From NCBI GenBank assembly GCA_963845285.1, contig CAWJRO010000008.1:1-44738 (forward strand): DNA of 44,738 nucleotides, read 5' to 3'. The stretch is from Methanobacterium_C sp963845285 (GTDB taxonomy: Archaea; Methanobacteriota; Methanobacteria; Methanobacteriales; Methanobacteriaceae). The position numbers and the translations under genes are program-made. This document shows, in pieces, positions 8,352 to 16,482 of this stretch (the stretch's first letter is position 1; every line of letters starts with the position of its first letter). The notes under the pieces are model-generated. The model was not told where the DNA came from. It did not search any database and saw only the letters and a list, made by a program, of their open reading frames with translations.

Positions 8352-8981
8352 TTAAACCTCTTCATTTAGATCTAGTAATAACTTCTCAACATATGTCTTT
8401 GCTTGGTCAAGATTACCATCCTTTAGAAGTTTTTCAACTGTTTTATCATTTAAAATTTTATATAAACATGATCTACGATTTTTCTGGTCTTTCAACTTCT
8501 CCTTTAGAAGTTTTCTGGTGAAATCTTGGAGTTCCAGCTGTAATATATCCTCATTTTTTATTACTTTTTGTATCTTTTTTCTTAACTGTTTTGCCATGAG
8601 GGGGCTTTTACCACCTGTGGATATGCATATCTGCACATCTCCTATGAAAAAAGATGTGGGCACGATCAAATTACCCTTTTTGGGGTAATCTGCCCGGTTA
8701 ACTAACTTATAATCCGCCAAATGTGCAATTTCTTCGTTCAAATTAGGGTTGTCGGTTGCAATAATTACAATATCAGACCATTCAACCCATTTAGGGGCAT
8801 TTTCAATTGATTTTACTGATGCTCCCAGATTAATGATTTCATTTGAAGCAGTATTTCCCAGAATCACAACATGGGCCCCTGCTTCCAGGAATCTTTTGGC
8901 TCGTCTTTCCCCTACCTCCCCTGCGCCTACTACCAAAACATTTTTGTTGCGCATTTCTAAAAAGAGGGGGGTCCAACCCAT
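8352..8981 (-). CDS. Precorrin-2 dehydrogenase / sirohydrochlorin ferrochelatase-like (Met8/CysG N-terminal type)
   Basis: This 209-residue protein matches the NAD-dependent enzyme that oxidises precorrin-2 to sirohydrochlorin. Sirohydrochlorin is the branch point to siroheme, cobalamin and, after nickel insertion, coenzyme F430. The N-terminal Rossmann fold carries VVGAGEVGERRAKRFLEAG at about residues 17-35. The segment NRADYPKKGNLIVPTSF and the motif ISTGGKSPLMAKQLR fit the dimerisation and active-site region of Met8p. Whether it also chelates a metal cannot be told. The ATG lies 1 nt after the mmp9 stop with GGAG upstream, so the two are co-transcribed. hemA follows on the same strand. 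Confidence 0.9.
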   Translation of the reverse strand: MGWTPLFLEMRNKNVLVVGAGEVGERRAKRFLEAGAHVVILGNTASNEIINLGASVKSIENAPKWVEWSDIVIIATDNPNLNEEIAHLADYKLVNRADYPKKGNLIVPTSFFIGDVQICISTGGKSPLMAKQLRKKIQKVIKNEDILQLELQDFTRKLLKEKLKDQKNRRSCLYKILNDKTVEKLLKDGNLDQAKTYVEKLLLDLNEEV

Positions 8982-8982
8982 C

Positions 8983-9459
8983 TTATGGCTCCAAATTTTT
9001 CATTCTAAGTGCTTTAACGGCAGTTTTTACATCGTTACCGCAGTCGCTAAGAACTTTGGAAGCCTCTTCTTCCGGAACATTGAATGTTTCAGAGAGTGCC
9101 TTAATGTTTTCTTCTGTTGTTGATCCATGCTTTCCAACAAGTTCCTCTGAAAGCTCTTTTTTAAGCTGCATATATTCATCAGCACTCATATTTATTCTAC
9201 GCAGTACCATATCACGTAAAGGACATGGTTTTGACGGCTTGCAGCACCATACCAGAGATCCAAAGCAGGTTCCTTCACCCTGGCCTAGTCTGGTTTTTTC
9301 TCCAAATTTTTCTTTTATCTCTATGTAATCTTGAGGTGTCAGATTTGCATCTTCTAACGCATAAATAATTGGACAGGGTTTTACGGGCGGACAACAGAAT
9401 GCTAATGCTCTTTTATCCCCTCCCCTGCATACATGTGATGGTGAATCGTCCCATACCAT
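8983..9459 (-). CDS. Probable methanogenesis marker protein 9 (Cys-rich, UBA-like tail)
   Basis: The 158-residue protein is recognised by its cysteine pattern as the methanogen-specific family called methanogenesis marker 9. That name was given from memory of the family and not searched. It contains an internal duplication: FCCPPVKPCP at 21-30 and WCCKPSKPCP at 71-80, each preceded by a further Cys (C11 and C65) and followed by a similar helix. The eight cysteines could hold metal or an iron-sulfur cluster. The C-terminal 45 residues (VPEEEASKVLSDCGNDVKTA) resemble a three-helix UBA domain. The function is unknown. It lies 1 nt after atwA and 1 nt before the precorrin-2 dehydrogenase gene, with an AAGGAGGAA ribosome site inside the atwA end, so a role in methyl-coenzyme M reductase or F430 biology is likely by context. 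Confidence 0.65.
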   Translation of the reverse strand: MVWDDSPSHVCRGGDKRALAFCCPPVKPCPIIYALEDANLTPQDYIEIKEKFGEKTRLGQGEGTCFGSLVWCCKPSKPCPLRDMVLRRINMSADEYMQLKKELSEELVGKHGSTTEENIKALSETFNVPEEEASKVLSDCGNDVKTAVKALRMKNLEP

Positions 9460-9460
9460 T

Positions 9461-11056
9461 TTATTCCTCCTTGAGCATTTTCTTTTTTTCTTTTGGTGTT
9501 AGGTCTTTTACTATTGTTTGGGGGTTTCCTTGTTTTAGGATTTTTCCTCCGCGCATTAGGGCGGCTTTGTCGCATACGTCGAGTACGAAGTCCATGTCGT
9601 GTGATATTATTAGGAAGGTTTGGTTTAGTTCGTCTCGTGCTTTTATTATTGAGTCTGTGACTTGTACTCTTGTTATGGGGTCCATGGTTCCTGTGGGTTC
9701 GTCTAGGATTATTATTTTGGGTTCTTTGATGAGGACTTGTGCTAGTGCTACTCTGTGTCTTTCTCCGCTGCTTAGTTCGTCTGGGTATTTTGTTAGTATG
9801 GTTGTGGCGTATGTTTCATCGAATCCTACGGCTTTGAGGACGTATATGGTTTTCATTTTTGCGAATTCTGCGGGTAGTTCTAGGCTTATGGCTTCTGTGA
9901 GGTTTCCGAGTACGTTTCTGTGTGGGTAGAGGCTGTATTCTTGGTGGAGTATTCCGAGGTAGGGTTTGACTCTTCCTCTTCCGTATGGGCCTTTTTGTGT
10001 CATGTCTATCCAGGTTTCTCCTAGTTTGACTTGTATTTTACCGGTGCTGGGTTCTGTTAGGCCGTAGAGTATTCTTGATAGTGTTGTTTTGCCTGCGCCG
10101 CTGAGGCCTACGACTCCGAATATTTCGCTTTCGTTGACTGTTAGGTTTATTCCGTCAACTGCTTTGACTACTCCTCTTTCTATGGAGTAGTAGTGTTTTT
10201 TCACGTTTTCCATTTTTATTATGGGTCCGCCTGTTTTGAAGACTTCTCCTTTTTCTGGTAGGGGTACTTGTTGTAGGAATTTTTGTACGATTTGGGTGGG
10301 GTTGCCTTGTTCGATTATTTCTCCTTTTTCAAGCCATATTACCTGGTCTGATAGTTTTTTCATCACTTCTGGCCAGTGGGAGGATATGATCATTGTTTTG
10401 CCTTTGTTTTTCACTCCATCGAGCAGTGCTTCGTGTATTAGTTCTGCTGTTTTGGGGTCGAGTGTTCCTGTGGGTTCGTCTGCTAGGAATATCATGGGTT
10501 CTTTGGCCATTTGCCTTGCAAGCACCACTCTTTGTTTCTCCCCTCCGCTGAGGTCTCTTGCTATGTGGGTTATTCTATGGGTCATTTGAGCTGTTTCCAG
10601 AAGGTCTATGGCCATGGAAATACTTTCTTCCTCGTCATGGTCATGTATTGCTTTCAGAACATTGTCTATGACTGTATCGTCCTCGTAGAGGGCGAATGTT
10701 CTTTGGAGCATTATTGAGATTCTTCTTTTGATAGCTGCAAAGAGTATTCGGTCGCAGTTCCAGAAATCAACACTTTTTGCCTGGAATTCACCTCCACAAC
10801 TGCATTTTTGTCCGATTTGGGATGGTGTTTCAACCCGAGTACATTTTGGGCATAGTGCTATGTTGTAGATTATCTGGCCTGTGTCGGGTTTGTAATCCTT
10901 CATTCCCCTGAGCATCTGTATAAGAACAGATTTACCAGCACCACTTCTCCCAAGAATACCTAAAACAGTACCCTCATCTATGTTCATATTAATATTTTTT
11001 AAAACATCCACACCATTAAAAGTCTTAGTAACATTCCTAACCTCTATAAAAGACAA
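9461..11056 (-). CDS. atwA: Methyl-coenzyme M reductase activation component A2 (double ABC ATPase)
   Basis: AtwA is the ATP-binding protein that helps reduce the nickel of coenzyme F430 and activate methyl-coenzyme M reductase. Two ABC ATPase domains are visible. The first has Walker A GRSGAGKS at 36-43, a zinc-ribbon-like insert with CPKC and CSCG, then signature LSGGEKQR and ADEPTGTLD. The second has GLSGAGKT, LSSGERHR and LDEPTGTMD. The start is taken as TTG at 11056 because GGTGG lies about 5 nt upstream and the protein then begins MSFIEVRNV. A GTG at 11065 overlaps that site. The last two thirds of the gene uses almost only codons ending in A or C, unlike the first third and the neighbours. 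It leads the operon with mmp9, precorrin-2 dehydrogenase and hemA. Confidence 0.93.
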   Translation of the reverse strand: MSFIEVRNVTKTFNGVDVLKNINMNIDEGTVLGILGRSGAGKSVLIQMLRGMKDYKPDTGQIIYNIALCPKCTRVETPSQIGQKCSCGGEFQAKSVDFWNCDRILFAAIKRRISIMLQRTFALYEDDTVIDNVLKAIHDHDEEESISMAIDLLETAQMTHRITHIARDLSGGEKQRVVLARQMAKEPMIFLADEPTGTLDPKTAELIHEALLDGVKNKGKTMIISSHWPEVMKKLSDQVIWLEKGEIIEQGNPTQIVQKFLQQVPLPEKGEVFKTGGPIIKMENVKKHYYSIERGVVKAVDGINLTVNESEIFGVVGLSGAGKTTLSRILYGLTEPSTGKIQVKLGETWIDMTQKGPYGRGRVKPYLGILHQEYSLYPHRNVLGNLTEAISLELPAEFAKMKTIYVLKAVGFDETYATTILTKYPDELSSGERHRVALAQVLIKEPKIIILDEPTGTMDPITRVQVTDSIIKARDELNQTFLIISHDMDFVLDVCDKAALMRGGKILKQGNPQTIVKDLTPKEKKKMLKEE

Positions 11057-11205
11057 TGCAACCACCTTTTTTTTGAGTTTGCAACATTAATTAATTTTTT
11101 ATTTAATTAAATCAATTAACCGTTAATATTTATTTTAATGATATTTGCATAATGATTTGTATTGACTAAATGATTTTTTACTTATTTTTATTAAAATTTG
11201 AATTT

Positions 11206-11940
11206 TTATATAATGCTAAGATCAAATGGAAGTTCCCCTCCCAAGGCAGCCCGTGCGATTGATATTCCATCTGCACCAGTATCCCTCATTTTCCTAGCGG
11301 ATTCCAAATCTTTTATTGAATTGTTCCCTATTATGAATATATCTGTATTTTTTTTAAGTGATCTTATTAAATTGTAATCTGCACAGTTGTAGCCCTGTTT
11401 CATGGCATCGATATGCAAATAATCTGCACCTGCATTCTCAACAGCCTCTGCAATTGCAAAATCGTCCACATTATGCACGTTAGCACGTACTTTTACAGAT
11501 ACTTTACTTTTTGAGTTTTTTACAACTTCCTCTATGAACTCGCCCAATTTATCAGGTTTTTGGAGAAGTGCTTGGCCGCATCCTACATTTACAAGTTCTG
11601 TTTGCCTGCAATGTGCGTTTATTTCAACCACGTCTACATCATCAAGTTTTGAAACATGAATTATGGGTTCTGGAGAAGTTGCCCTGAGATTAACTGAAAC
11701 ATCTCCTTTCCAAGAATTTTGAGATTTGATTATATTGGCTTGCTTTTCTATGTAAGATAAAATATCTTCTTCAGCAACATCAAATTCCAACCTTCCACGT
11801 GCAATTATTTTGTAACCCGCTTCTATGGTAGGTTTATCTATGTTGTACCCTCCGAGAGTCACCATATCAAATCCATATGCTGTCATCTTTCTGCAGAAGG
11901 TCCCATTGGTTATGCCAGCCATAGGTGCTAAAACTTCAAT
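11206..11940 (-). CDS. Archaeal TIM-barrel protein related to tRNA-dihydrouridine synthase
   Basis: The protein resembles the flavin-dependent Dus fold: it begins with VLAPMAGITNGTFCRK, continues with VSVNLRATSP, VEINAHCRQTE, VSVKVRANVHNVDD and IIGNNSIKD, and ends with ADGISIARAALGG, the phosphate-binding end of the barrel. At about 244 residues it is shorter than true Dus enzymes and lacks the C-terminal helical tRNA-binding domain, so it belongs to the short archaeal relatives of unknown substrate. The start is unusual: the conserved N terminus begins before the first ATG (11922), and AGGTGG lies 4 nt before an in-frame ATT at 11940, with no ATG, GTG or TTG between. It lies between gch3 and atwA on the same strand. 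Confidence 0.7.
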   Translation of the reverse strand: MEVLAPMAGITNGTFCRKMTAYGFDMVTLGGYNIDKPTIEAGYKIIARGRLEFDVAEEDILSYIEKQANIIKSQNSWKGDVSVNLRATSPEPIIHVSKLDDVDVVEINAHCRQTELVNVGCGQALLQKPDKLGEFIEEVVKNSKSKVSVKVRANVHNVDDFAIAEAVENAGADYLHIDAMKQGYNCADYNLIRSLKKNTDIFIIGNNSIKDLESARKMRDTGADGISIARAALGGELPFDLSII

Positions 11941-12244
11941 AAAACCACCTAATGAAAATAATTAAATTTGTAATTTAAATCTTTTGGAATTGTAGTTTAT
12001 TTTTTTAATTTAATTAATTTTAATTTAATTCAATAATCAAGAGGAGAATTTAACTCATGATATAAATTTCCACTAATTCTCTACTAACAATTAAACTATA
12101 AAAACTGCAAATGATTTTAAATTTTATGACTGAAAATTAATTAACGGAAATATGGTCATATTTCTATTAACACATAAATTGATTATCATTTGCTATTATA
12201 TTAATTTCTTAGTCAACTTAATCCATCTACAAATTTTTAATCTT
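11941..12244. other. AT-rich gap between gch3 and the Dus-like gene
   Basis: Apart from the ribosome site at 11945-11950 for the Dus-like gene, this 304-bp stretch is AT-rich with no convincing ORF, RNA or repeat. It may hold a terminator for gch3 and a promoter for the next gene. Confidence 0.4.
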
Positions 12245-13006
12245 TCAGTCTTTATTCTTCATCACATGAACCAGGTTGTAAGTGAATCCGCCCCTGATTT
12301 CTTCGAGGGCGAGATCAGCTAGATTAGCTGCTTTCTCAGCGGTTGGAGCCTTTCCAATTCCTGCTTTAAGAGATATGTTTATTTCGTCCTTAATCTCTTC
12401 AATTATCTTGAGGATTCCCTCAGGATCCAGGCCATTACACGGAGACATAAAGTTGTCGCCGCCAATGAAAAATAAAAGCGATCCTTTTTTGATCAACTTT
12501 TTCATTAGAAAGTGCTGAACTCGATTCACAATAAAACTAGTATCATATGCAGGAATCATGTCCGTAAGGGTGTCTGTGATACCATTTATGTCTATATGGG
12601 CTATCTGAACGAAGCTGTCCTCCTTGTTTGCCATACTGTCTATTGCAAGAATTTCTTTCCTTTCCTCTGACTGTGCTCCTCCATAGTTTTGAAGGGCATT
12701 TGTGGCAATTTTCTGTGCTTCATATGGTGTTTCTGCAGCACCAACGCCCATACTTACGGTTATTGGGTATCTATTCCCTATAGACTTTTGAATTCTGCGA
12801 TGGTCATCTAAATCAACGCCGTTTGTGACTGCGAGCATATTATCGAAGCGGGTGAAGAATACAAGGCCTCCTTTAGCTGCGAATTGTCTCTGAAGATCTG
12901 CATAGAGCTCTGATTGTAAAATCTGAAGATCTGCTTCGGCCCTTGGCGTGGGGGTCACGGTCCATGGACCATAATTATCGATCTGAATTAACGTCATTTG
13001 AATCAT
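12245..13006 (-). CDS. gch3: GTP cyclohydrolase III (archaeal)
   Basis: This 253-residue enzyme opens GTP to a formylamino-pyrimidine nucleotide (FAPy) instead of a pterin, the archaeal entry to riboflavin and the deazaflavin of coenzyme F420. It begins with the family signature IQIDNYGPWTVTPTPR. Two similar palm-like halves are seen, the first with FFTRFDNMLAV near 50-60 and VSMGVGAAETPYEAQ, the second with LFFIGGDNFMSPC and KAGIGKAPTAEKA. The Asp residues in those motifs should bind Mg2+. Length matches the family. The ATG overlaps the cofD stop as ATGA, with GGTGA upstream, so translation is coupled and supports a joint role in F420 synthesis. Confidence 0.93.
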   Translation of the reverse strand: MIQMTLIQIDNYGPWTVTPTPRAEADLQILQSELYADLQRQFAAKGGLVFFTRFDNMLAVTNGVDLDDHRRIQKSIGNRYPITVSMGVGAAETPYEAQKIATNALQNYGGAQSEERKEILAIDSMANKEDSFVQIAHIDINGITDTLTDMIPAYDTSFIVNRVQHFLMKKLIKKGSLLFFIGGDNFMSPCNGLDPEGILKIIEEIKDEINISLKAGIGKAPTAEKAANLADLALEEIRGGFTYNLVHVMKNKD

Positions 13007-13908
13007 AATATTTCACCCAAAATACTTCTGGCTAACATCATCTTATCTCCGATGTTTTTCATGTTGGTGTTTGTTACAACAACATCAGATATTAGTTTTT
13101 CTATTTCTTTTTTGTAAACACGATCCTCAGTATCTACTACAAATTTGTTTAAGAATTCTTGATACATAGCTGCAACACTTTTACAGGACACTTCATGTCC
13201 TAAAGCTTTCATAAACTTTGCAGCTGGACCACTGACAGGGATTCCACCAATTATGGGTGAAACTGCTGTAACATAAGATTTTTTAAGGGCATCTGAAACA
13301 CCTTCCATGGATATTATGGGTCCTATTGATGTCACCGGGTTTGAAGGTCCAATAATTACCAAATCTGCTTCTTCAATGGATTCAATAACTCCTGGTGAAG
13401 GTTCAACACTGTTGTATTGAAGATCAATAACCTCAGGTTCTCCATGCCTCTCAATGAGGAACTTATGGAACGCCATATTCCCCTCATTTGTTATTATCTT
13501 TAAGTGGGATTCTTCATCACTCATGGGTATTACGCGGGATTCAACGCCCAAAGACTTCCTCTGGATGTCAACAACCTTTGAAAGAGGATACTGTTCCATG
13601 AGCATGGTTTTTTGTATTTTTGTGGCCCTGTCCCTATCTCCAATTTTAAGGGTTTCAGGGCAGTTAATCTCCTTTAAAGTTTCATGTGTTATAAAGGTAT
13701 CATTGTCAATACCGTACCATGTTTTTTCGTTGATGATCCCTGCAAGGGTGTACATAACGGTGTCAACATCTGCTGCAACGTAAACACCAGAGAAATAGGA
13801 GTTTTCAAGGGTGTTAACAACGATGTTAATATCTTTAGGGTCAATTAACTTGACAATCCCTTGAATAAGTTTTGGTGTCCCTGTTCCGCCTGAAAGTATG
13901 GTTATCAT
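13003..13908 (-). CDS. cofD: 2-phospho-L-lactate transferase
   Basis: CofD transfers the phospholactyl group from LPPG to Fo, making F420-0. The 301-residue length is typical. The N-terminal nucleotide-binding loop is LSGGTGTPKLIQG at residues 5-17, and later motifs include AADVDTVMYTLAG, WYGIDNDTF, GDRDRATKIQ and the IIGPSNPVTSIGPI stretch that marks the family. It starts with ATG at 13908 and its stop overlaps the gch3 start by 4 nt. cofE lies 87 bp upstream on the same strand, so the F420 side-chain enzymes are read in pathway-related order. Confidence 0.96.
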   Translation of the reverse strand: MITILSGGTGTPKLIQGIVKLIDPKDINIVVNTLENSYFSGVYVAADVDTVMYTLAGIINEKTWYGIDNDTFITHETLKEINCPETLKIGDRDRATKIQKTMLMEQYPLSKVVDIQRKSLGVESRVIPMSDEESHLKIITNEGNMAFHKFLIERHGEPEVIDLQYNSVEPSPGVIESIEEADLVIIGPSNPVTSIGPIISMEGVSDALKKSYVTAVSPIIGGIPVSGPAAKFMKALGHEVSCKSVAAMYQEFLNKFVVDTEDRVYKKEIEKLISDVVVTNTNMKNIGDKMMLARSILGEIL

Positions 13909-13995
13909 ATTAATTCTTACCTATATCTATGGTTAAATTTTATTTAATATTTAAAATATACTTAGATGTACTTAGAGATATATTTTTAAAACATT

Positions 13996-14757
13996 TTATC
14001 TGAAAACATCAAATTTTTTAGGCCTTAATAATGATTTAACATTTGAAGACTCAGTTTTTAACTTTTTAAAATATTCCACACCTTTAATTATAACCACAGG
14101 TATTCCTTCATTTGCCTGTCCCATTACAATGGATGCTGCTGAAGCTAATTCATCTGCAACAGCTATACTTGTAGTTTCAAGCTCTTTACCATAGAGATCA
14201 CTTTCGCCGCGTCTATTCCATAGGGCTTTCATGCCTGATATTCCAATAGCAGTTCCTATTGCACCTTCTCTAAAAGCCCTTCCCTGTGTGTCTGATATTA
14301 TAATTGTAATTTCCAATCCTGTGAAATTTTCTAGTTTCATTCTTATTTCTGAGGCACTTTTATCGGGATCAACGGGCATTGGTGTTGCAAGTCCATATTC
14401 GACGTTTGACTCGTCTATACCTGCATTAGCACATATAAATCCATGTTTTGTTTCGGATATTATAAAATCTGGTCCTACTTTTATTATTTCATTTGATTCC
14501 TGGATTATGGCCTCAATAACTTCAGGTTTTTTCCCAGTTTTATCTGAAAGTTCAAATGCAAGCTTACTTGGTGCTATATGGCTAAGATTTATTATATTTC
14601 CCTCTGATTTTGATATTGCAGTCTCTGCTATAACGATGATATCTCCAGAATTGATTTCTATGCCTTCTGTATTCATGGCATTCAGAATAAGCTCTGCAAT
14701 ATCATCATTTTCTTTTATTAGCGGTATTTTCTTGAGTCCAATGAGTTTTACGTCCAT
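13996..14757 (-). CDS. cofE: Coenzyme F420-0:L-glutamate ligase
   Basis: CofE adds glutamates to F420-0 in a GTP-dependent reaction, giving F420-2. The 253-residue protein starts with LIGLKKIPLIKENDDIAELI and carries the family motifs GDIIVIAETAISKSEGN, GLATPMPVDPDKSASEIR, IISDTQGRAFREGAIG and a late ADELASAASIVMGQANEG. These contain the metal and GTP ligands seen in the archaeal enzyme. There is no fused FMN domain, as expected for methanogens. The gene is the first of the cofE-cofD-gch3 group on the minus strand. Confidence 0.95.
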   Translation of the reverse strand: MDVKLIGLKKIPLIKENDDIAELILNAMNTEGIEINSGDIIVIAETAISKSEGNIINLSHIAPSKLAFELSDKTGKKPEVIEAIIQESNEIIKVGPDFIISETKHGFICANAGIDESNVEYGLATPMPVDPDKSASEIRMKLENFTGLEITIIISDTQGRAFREGAIGTAIGISGMKALWNRRGESDLYGKELETTSIAVADELASAASIVMGQANEGIPVVIIKGVEYFKKLKTESSNVKSLLRPKKFDVFR

Positions 14758-15073
14758 ATTAACACCAATTCAATGATTTTATTATTATTTTTTATTAATT
14801 CTATTCCTATTTTATTTTTTATTCTCATTTTTTTATTTACTTCAGTTAAATTACTTCATTTAACTAAAGAAGCACTGATTTTGTTGTAATTTATCCTTTA
14901 AATTGTTTAGCTTCTTTAAATAAATTCTTTTAAATAAATTCTTTCGGAATCAAAAATTTTAAATTAAAATCTATTTCACACTTTAACTGAAAATATGTAT
15001 AAAAAAAGGTTTGGTGAATTTATTTAGATTCTTAACTTTTAATTTTAACTTTTAATTGCTCTAGATTATAGTA
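14758..15073. other. AT-rich gap between purO and cofE
   Basis: This 316-bp stretch is very AT-rich and contains a short direct repeat (TTTAAATAAATTCTTT-like copies near 14915-14945). No ORF with a ribosome site is seen. A promoter for cofE probably lies at its left side. Confidence 0.4.
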
Positions 15074-15682
15074 TTAAATTGAACTTATACTCCATTTCCC
15101 TTTTTGATTCCTAAAAGCTGCCGCTGATGTTACAGGATTGGTGAACTCTGCAAATTCGCCTTTATTTAATATGAACTGTGCTGCACTTAGGGCATCATTT
15201 GCCTTAAATTCTACATATGCTGGTTTTGTTTGTTCATATGTTGAAATGTAAGCTGCTTTCCCGTCTTTCACTTTTTCAACTATTAAACTATCATTAGTCA
15301 CAATTCCTATGTATGTGCCTTCATTGGGAGATATTGCACCAGCTATGCGGGGGGTGTTGTAATCATCCTTTTCATAGTCCATTGAAAGTAAGGATAATGC
15401 TATTGAATCCCGTATGCTCATGCCTGAATTTATTTTATCTGCTATAACATCCGTATGGGCGCCGTTTGATACCACTGCAGTATCGTCAACGATCCTTATG
15501 CAGTTGTATGTTATGTAAGGGTTTTCAAAGACATCTTTTTCATTTCCTTCTGTTGGTACAATTGAGGCTCGGTTTTCGAAGGTTTTTGCAATTCTGCTTG
15601 GAAAAGAACGGCTTGAAACTCTGTATGAAACAAATTTTCCATTTTCAGTATTTCCAATGGCTAATATTCTCCCTAAATACAC
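15074..15682 (-). CDS. purO: IMP cyclohydrolase, archaeal type
   Basis: PurO closes FAICAR to IMP, the last step of purine synthesis in many archaea that lack the bacterial PurH. The protein starts VYLGRILAIGNTENGKFVSYR and continues with SSRSFPSRIA, SNGAHTDVIADKI and NTPRIAGAI, features of the Ntn-hydrolase-like PurO fold. The start is taken as GTG at 15682 because GGTGAT lies just upstream. This gives 202 residues, the length I recall for the Methanothermobacter protein. An in-frame GTG at 15700 would place the ribosome site inside the gene. It is read toward cofE. A degraded MITE lies in the gap on its 5' side. Confidence 0.93.
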   Translation of the reverse strand: MYLGRILAIGNTENGKFVSYRVSSRSFPSRIAKTFENRASIVPTEGNEKDVFENPYITYNCIRIVDDTAVVSNGAHTDVIADKINSGMSIRDSIALSLLSMDYEKDDYNTPRIAGAISPNEGTYIGIVTNDSLIVEKVKDGKAAYISTYEQTKPAYVEFKANDALSAAQFILNKGEFAEFTNPVTSAAAFRNQKGKWSISSI

Positions 15683-15806
15683 ATAATCACCTTTTTCCAC
15701 TTAATGATCTGTTTATTTCAATGATACTAAAATTTATTAGTTTGATTTAATTAATTTTACTTTAGATCTAAAATTTAATTTGAATATAAATTTTTTAAAG
15801 ATAAAT

Positions 15807-15911
15807 GAAGTTGTGCCATGATTATTTGTTACTTATACAATTTTTATTATTTTTGAATTTAAAGTTCTATTTACTCTTATTTTTTCAAATTTTGAACTAT
15901 GAGACCGCCTA
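15807..15911 (+). mobile_element. MITE copy 2, degraded
   Basis: The sequence from GAAGTTGTGCCATGATTA to GAACTATGAGACCGCCT aligns along its whole length with the other MITEs, including the shared TTATTTTTGAATTTAAAG core. Both termini carry substitutions and no clear target duplication remains, so this is the oldest of the four copies. It lies between exbD and purO. Confidence 0.8.
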
Positions 15912-15990
15912 AATTGAATTATAAAAAAATTAATTTTTTCAAATTTTTGATAAAAATTTCTTATTCTTTCCTCTAATTTTTTTATCCATT

Positions 15991-16389
15991 TCAAGAGTCT
16001 GGAATCTTTACAGCCTGATCCGGTGACATTCCAGATGGTGTTGTAATGATGATTGTACCATCTTTTGATTTTATTATTATCTCCCCGTCATCTATAACCT
16101 CTGTGTGCACTGCAATGGCCCCATTTTTAATATCCTTTGACATATCTACTCCGTTTACTGTAACTGTTTTGAGGCCTGCAACAGGAATTAGATAATATTC
16201 TGATGGTCCTTCTGTCTGTGATATTTCGGGCTTGCCAGATGTAGCGCTGGACTGGGTAGTAGCCTGAAAACTACTTGTCACCATTAAAAATATAAGAATT
16301 GTAAAAATAACATCTATCAATGGAACCAAGTTAACCTGGGCTTTATTACGCCTTAATTTATTCCTGTATCTTCTTGTATCCAATGGCAT
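15991..16389 (-). CDS. exbD: ExbD/TolR family protein
   Basis: This 132-residue protein has the ExbD layout: a basic cytoplasmic N terminus (RRYRNKLRRNK), one membrane helix at about 22-42 and an outside domain. The helix starts NLVPLIDVIFTILIFLMV and keeps the Asp that carries protons in ExbD, TolR and MotB relatives. With ExbB it should form an ion-driven membrane motor. An archaeon has no TonB and no outer membrane, so the driven partner is unknown. AGGAGAT precedes the ATG. The gene follows exbB by 93 bp on the same strand. Confidence 0.88.
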   Translation of the reverse strand: MPLDTRRYRNKLRRNKAQVNLVPLIDVIFTILIFLMVTSSFQATTQSSATSGKPEISQTEGPSEYYLIPVAGLKTVTVNGVDMSKDIKNGAIAVHTEVIDDGEIIIKSKDGTIIITTPSGMSPDQAVKIPDS

Positions 16390-16482
16390 TTGGGATCTCC
16401 TATAACATCCTTATACTAACGAAATATTGTAAACAATGTTTATAATACTTATTTAATACATTAAAAATCCTTAATAAACAAA

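Noticed and set aside
15807..15911. Target duplication for the degraded MITE copy
   Set aside because: AAAT-like strings flank it, but the ends have mutated and the region is AT-rich, so the match is not meaningful.
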